A stretch of 11,777 bases of DNA, taken from contig NW_014012602.1 of the NCBI RefSeq assembly GCF_000611645.1, positions 1-11,777 on the forward strand, written 5' to 3'. A program made the position numbers and the translations under genes. This DNA comes from Monoraphidium neglectum. Its lineage: Eukaryota > Chlorophyta > Chlorophyceae > Sphaeropleales > Selenastraceae. The notes beneath the pieces were generated by a model. That model worked only from the letters and a program-made list of their open reading frames with translations, was not told the DNA's origin and made no database searches. Below, one piece after another: positions 8,163 to 11,777 of the stretch; the stretch's first letter is position 1, and each line of letters starts with the position of its first letter.

Positions 8163-9285
8163 ATTCGCTGGCTGCTGTTGCCTGTGCTGTTGGCAGTGAC
8201 TGGGGGCGTCGAGCGCGGCTCTTGCCACGGCTGTGGCTGCTGCTGCTGCCCTCCGCCCTGTCATTCTTGAGTGCTGCGCTTGTCTTCACCTTGCCGCGTG
8301 ATGGTCGCCTGACGAAGCATGGAGTGGATTGGCAGCACCCTGGCAGCCTGCACAAGGCTGTCTCCTCATCACCACACCCTTGCCTATGGGGTAGGTCAGA
8401 TCAGATCCAACAGAGCAGCCTGGCCGCGCGCTCTCCTCCTCACCCGTGCCTCCTGTGACACCCTTCTCACACCACCCATCACATCCACAACGCCAACCCA
8501 TCTCACATTCATTTTCGCCAGGACAAGGACGCATTCGTCATAGTCCGCCAGTTCCGGCCCGCAGTCTACGCGGCCAAGTGCCGCGAAGCGGCCGAGAAGG
8601 GGCATCCGCAGCCGCCCAAGGACTCGGGTGCGGGGGGCCCCGCCCTGTCGCCACACCCCGGCCCCGTGCCTCGTCAGCAGCACGCCGCCTACAGCCCCAG
8701 GCACAGCGGCCTTGCATCGCTTGAGAGCCGCATCAGGAAGCGCCCTCGGCGCTGCCGCCCCGCCCCCCGCAAGCCTGCCCCCCGCATCTCTTCAGGAGAG
8801 CTCTGATCTGCGCCCCCGCCTTCGTGCCGCTGCTCGATCCGTCGACCCCGACAGGCTTTACGTTTGAGCTGTGCGCGGGGCTGGTCGACAAGGGCGGCAA
8901 GTCCCTCGAAGAAATCACGTCAGAGGAGATCGAGGAGGAGTGCGGCTACCGGGTAGCCGCCTCGCAGCTGCGCCACGTGACGTCGGCGGTCTCGAGCAGC
9001 GGCACGACGGGCGCGGAGCACCACATATACTACGCGGCGGTCGACGAGGCCGGCCGCGTGGGCGAGGGCGGCGGCCTCAAGGGCCACGGCGAGGCGATCG
9101 AGGTGCTGGCGCTGCCCTTTGATTCGGCGCTCGCGTTTGTGCTGGATGCGGCGCTGCCCAAGTCCCCCGGGCTCATGTTCGGCATCACGTGGGCGCTCCA
9201 CGCGCTGCGGTCGGGGGAGGTGGCCGGGCGCGCCGCGGGGGCGGAGACGGGGCCGCTGGAGCTCAGATCGGTATTGCCGTCTTGA
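7305..9285 (+). CDS. NUDT14-like Nudix hydrolase (UDP-sugar pyrophosphatase), five-exon model
   Basis: Family members hydrolyse UDP-glucose or related nucleotide sugars to UMP and sugar phosphate, needing Mg2+. Exons: 7305-7341 (tentative), 7596-7703 (5' border tentative), 7921-7985, 8522-8627, 8855-9285 (TGA). Phases agree and give 248 residues, close to human NUDT14 as I recall it. Landmarks in order: FVRPASILYELDG, RRWDIVKAHASVGVVLYHR, FVIVRQFRPAVYA, FTFELCAGLVDKGGKSLEE, the Nudix-box core EEIEEECGY, then EAIEVLALPF and GLMFGITWALHAL. These follow human NUDT14 step by step. The usual Arg of the Nudix REUxEE core is Glu here; the metal-binding Glu residues are kept. The start ATG has a good context (ggccATGGc), but an ATG at 7379 in the second exon's frame is an alternative. 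No plastid signal is obvious. Intron 3 (7986-8521, 536 bases) carries the CTG tract. Substrate is inferred from family only. Confidence 0.85.
8083..8162. repeat. (CTG)26 / (CAG)26 trinucleotide repeat in intron 3 of the Nudix gene
   Basis: Perfect TGC units run from 8083 to 8162, containing 26 uninterrupted CTG copies (8085-8162). By the exon model it lies wholly in the intron 7986-8521, so it is not translated. It would read as poly-Leu, poly-Ala or poly-Cys on this strand and as poly-Gln, poly-Ala or poly-Ser on the other. A 7-bp hairpin (CCCTGTT 8049-8055, AACAGGG 8064-8070) stands just upstream. Confidence 0.95.
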
Positions 9286-10124
9286 GCACAAGGGGTGGGT
9301 CCCGCGTGTTCGTCGCGCCTTGCTGGTGTGCAATGGTGTGCGTCCGGCGACGCGCGATCAGACATGAAGCACACTCTTCCTGTTCGCCTCAAAACTCAGG
9401 TTTTCCAACATTTTGACTTTTTTTGGGTATGGCGTGCACCTGTGCGTCGGGCAGGACTGCAATCCAACTGGACTATGTTGACTTTTTTCTGTTCTTTTGA
9501 CAGCTACATGCTGCAGTAACTGATTCTGGTTGATTGGTTGATACCTATCCACATTCACATGTGGTCAATGTTTGCAGTGACTGTCAGCCTCACCTGTCAA
9601 GGGCCTCAGCCGAGATGCGCCGCTTGCTGCCTGACCAACGCGCACAATCTACAGCTGCCCAGGCGGGTTCACTCTCCCCTGGAATACAAGACTTGAAACA
9701 GGGAGGGGACCGGCTTTACATGGGTTGCGACATGGCCACAGCCCAGGGCTGCGCGGGCCGCCAGGCGTCCCCGCTCATCCTACACGCTACGTTGCGCGGC
9801 GTCCAGCACTAGCGCCGTGCGCCAGGCACTCGGCGCCGGAGGCGCAAACTCGCCGCCGTGGCGCCTGCCTCCGCGGCTCTCCAGCAGAGGGGCGCGGGCG
9901 GGCGCACGCGCCACACACTCAAGGTAAAGCGCCACTCATATCATGTGCAGGCGACTCAAAAAGCGGCGCTGAGCAAGAAAGAAACGCGGGGCGGCGCGCC
10001 GTGCACAGGGGCGAGCCGCGACAAGGCCCTCGAGCGCGCGCCCTGCGGAGTGGGCTTGCGGCTGCCGTTGTGGGCTGCGGCCGCAGCCATGGCTGTTGGC
10101 GGCGGTTGTTGTTTGCTGATCAGA
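9286..10124. other. Space between convergent 3' ends of the Nudix and LHCA3 genes
   Basis: Holds the 3' UTRs of both genes. About 9370-9560 is AT-richer with several T-runs, fitting a 3' UTR. I find no TGTAA on the plus strand for the Nudix gene, so its poly(A) signal is unknown. Open frames within 9725-10135 are GC-driven and resemble nothing known. No RNA gene or repeat is recognised. Confidence 0.6.
9716..9720 (-). terminator. Candidate TGTAA poly(A) signal for LHCA3
   Basis: TTACA on the plus strand is TGTAA in the LHCA3 direction, about 405 bases after its stop codon. This is the algal polyadenylation motif at a plausible distance; no cDNA supports it here. Confidence 0.4.
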
Positions 10125-11777
10125 TCAGAGGCTGAGGACCTTGGCGAAGTTGGTGAGGATGTTGTTGCCGGTGGGGTCGGCCAGGTGGTCCAGGAGGTTC
10201 TGGAAGTTGAAGGGGCGGGTGGTTGGGGAGCATGAGAGTGATTTTGTGGGTGAGCATGACAGATACTGGAACAGCCGGGGGACAGCTGGTGTGGTGCGCC
10301 AAGCTCGTCGACATTTTGGCGGAGTGCGGAGCGCAGGCCCAAGCTTACACGCGCTATCACGCATAGCGTGCACTGCGCAGTTGGTCCGAGCATTTTAGTC
10401 ATGGTGGCAGAGAACCAATCCGGGGTGCACCCAACGCCCCGCATGGCAAGCAATTACGCCCTCACATTGGGCATGCGCCCAATGATGGGACGAAATCGCC
10501 CACACACACACACTCTCTCTCTCACGCACACCCGCACGCTCGCCCTCCCTCCCACAAACCTGCCATGCCAACACGTTCACACTCAAGATGCATCCCCCCC
10601 CCCCAGACACACACACGCACCTGGTAGGGGCCCTTCTGGGTGGCGATGGCCTGCGCGCCGAAGCCGAACACCGCGAGCATGGCCAGGCGGCCGTTCTTGA
10701 TCTCCTTGAGCTTCAGGGTGTTGAGCTCGGCCTCGGTCTTGCCCAGGTTGAACATGTTGAACCAGGGGCCGCCGGGGTAGGCCGGGTTGCCGCTGCCCTC
10801 AAACACCTGGGGTGCAGGGGGGCGGACGATGGTGCAAGTGTGCGTGTGTGGGTGTGTGGGTGTGTGTTCGTGTGCACGCGCGCCTACCAGTGCGCTCACT
10901 GCCTCCTGGGCAGCGCCTGCAATTCTGATCTGCACAGCGTCTCCCCGCGCGGGCGGGCGCACGACCCTTGCAAAATTGTGTGGAGATCCATCAAGGCCGC
11001 CCCCACAGACCCCTGTGACCCCCCACCTTCTCGATGCCGAGGAAGTACTGCTTGCCCTGGGAGCCGGGGTAGCGGAAGTCCTGCAGGCGCTTCAGCTCCG
11101 CAAACTGGATCAGCACCACCTCAATAGCAAAGAGGGTGTAGGGGTCGGTCCAGTAGTTGTCGTAGGTGCCCGCCGGCGGGATCACGCCGGTGCGCCACCA
11201 GTCGACCCCTGGTGTGTCGAGTGGGAGCGAGAGGGTCGCGGGTTGGTTGGCAGGGGTTGCGCTGGGCAGCAACGAGGCCAGGGCCGCCGTCCGTAATGCA
11301 GTCGCAGCTGCGAAGCGTACGCTGCACTGCATCGTCTGAATGCACAGTGCAGAGATGCTAACAACATTTCTGATAAAAAGTTCTGGTGCGGCGGCAGAAG
11401 AAGCAGCAGGGGCAGCAGGAACGCTGGCAGCAGCGGGGCCGGTGCGCGGGCGTGGTGACGTCACTCACGGGTGGCCTCGGGGATGAGGCCGTAGTGGCCC
11501 AGGATCTCCGGGCCGATGATGCCCGCAGCGCCCAGCATCGCCCACCTGCGCCGCACGGCATCGCGGAGCATGATGATCAAGCCAGCGCAGCGCGCTCCCT
11601 GTCAGCCCGCGAGGGCAGGGTGCTGCGCAGGCAGCTGTACGCAACAGGCTGTTGCTTAAAAATGTGCGACCGTCCGCCACTGGACAGCGCACTCTTTTCT
11701 ATACCACCCTGCGGCAGCCGCCTCGTGTGCTGAGCACCACCGGCTGGCCTGGCTCGGCCGCTCTGTGTAGAGCGGCC
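10125..11777 (-). CDS. LHCA3: LHCA3-type light-harvesting chlorophyll a/b protein of photosystem I, 5' end missing
   Basis: Antenna protein of the PSI light-harvesting belt in the thylakoid membrane, binding chlorophylls and carotenoids. Four exons are visible: 11545-11469, 11208-11027, 10806-10621 and 10199-10125 (TGA), with GT-AG borders and matching phases, giving 172 residues. In order they hold the end of helix B ([19 protein letters not shown]), [20 protein letters not shown], helix C ([20 protein letters not shown]), [15 protein letters not shown], the AYPGGPWF link, helix A with the chlorophyll-binding motif [12 protein letters not shown], and the end [13 protein letters not shown]. 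The [11 protein letters not shown] and YPGSxGKQYFLG stretches point to LHCA3 rather than other Lhca types. The exon at 11545 starts inside the codon before WAM, so the transit peptide and start of helix B lie beyond the window; 11546-11777 is read as intron. Introns are 260, 220 and 421 bases, two with CA-type microsatellites. Confidence 0.92.
10501..10523. repeat. (CA)n-(CT)n microsatellite in an LHCA3 intron
   Basis: A run of CA dinucleotides followed by CT dinucleotides, inside the 421-base last intron of LHCA3. A C11 tract (10594-10604) followed by another short CA run lies near the donor end of the same intron. Simple-sequence DNA, likely variable in length. Confidence 0.85.
10837..10879. 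repeat. (TG)n microsatellite in an LHCA3 intron
   Basis: GT/TG-rich tract with G interruptions inside the 220-base intron between LHCA3 exons 11208-11027 and 10806-10621, close to the acceptor. On the sense strand it reads as CA repeats, which may serve as part of the acceptor-side context. It is not coding. Confidence 0.8.
11756..11777. repeat. Perfect 9-bp inverted repeat at the window end
   Basis: GGCCGCTCT (11756-11764) and AGAGCGGCC (11769-11777) are perfect inverted copies around GTGT. It lies in what is read as an LHCA3 intron, or 5' of its visible exons. The arms may continue past the window edge. No role is evident. Confidence 0.7.

Noticed and set aside
7635..8270. Long open frames giving poly-Leu, poly-Ala or poly-Gln proteins
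   Set aside because: They exist only because the CTG tract has no stop codon in its open frames. The conserved Nudix exons on either side splice around it.
8627..8800. Reading the Nudix frame straight through from exon 4 to a stop at 8804
   Set aside because: It would add a Pro/Arg-rich stretch and lose the Nudix box. Splicing 8627 to 8855 keeps phase and restores the family order.
9725..10235. Overlapping plus-strand open frames next to the LHCA3 end
   Set aside because: They run antisense to the LHCA3 3' UTR and last exon, and their Arg/Ala/Gly-rich content reflects base composition.

Overview
The window is nuclear DNA from a green alga (core Chlorophyta). Four genes are interrupted by many GT-AG introns, coding exons are GC-rich at third positions, and candidate TGTAA poly(A) motifs lie downstream of the minus-strand genes. 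Three proteins fit this: an Aurora-like/CALK-type kinase, a light-harvesting protein of photosystem I, and a nuclear precursor of PetN. Land plants keep petN in the plastid; Chlamydomonas has it in the nucleus. I cannot name the species.

Layout. (1) 1-2381, plus strand: 3' part of a Ser/Thr kinase gene, from the end of the activation segment to a low-complexity tail. (2) 2382-4296: about 1.9 kb without a convincing gene, with a two-copy 34-bp repeat, two adjacent hairpins and a few exon-like pieces. (3) 4297-4320: palindrome carrying TGTAA on both strands. (4) 5371-4613, minus strand: complete PETN, three exons, 101-residue precursor. (5) 5372-7304: about 1.9 kb between the divergent PETN and Nudix genes, with a GT/GC-rich microsatellite and no supported gene. 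(6) 7305-9285, plus strand: five-exon NUDT14-like UDP-sugar pyrophosphatase with an uninterrupted (CTG)26 tract in intron 3. (7) 9286-10124: space between convergent 3' ends. (8) 11777-10125, minus strand: last four exons of an LHCA3-type antenna gene whose 5' end lies beyond the window.

PETN (cytochrome b6f) and LHCA3 (PSI antenna) both serve the thylakoid electron-transport chain. The kinase and the Nudix enzyme are unrelated to them, and this looks like an ordinary nuclear gene neighbourhood, not an operon or cluster. I see no tRNA, rRNA, CRISPR, viral or intact transposon genes, and no convincing new multi-gene system. The most interesting points are the exon-per-module structure of PETN, the long CTG tract, the two-strand TGTAA palindrome and a histone-type stem-loop with no histone gene beside it. 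Exon models come from reading frame, splice consensus and remembered family sequence; no alignment or RNA data were available.
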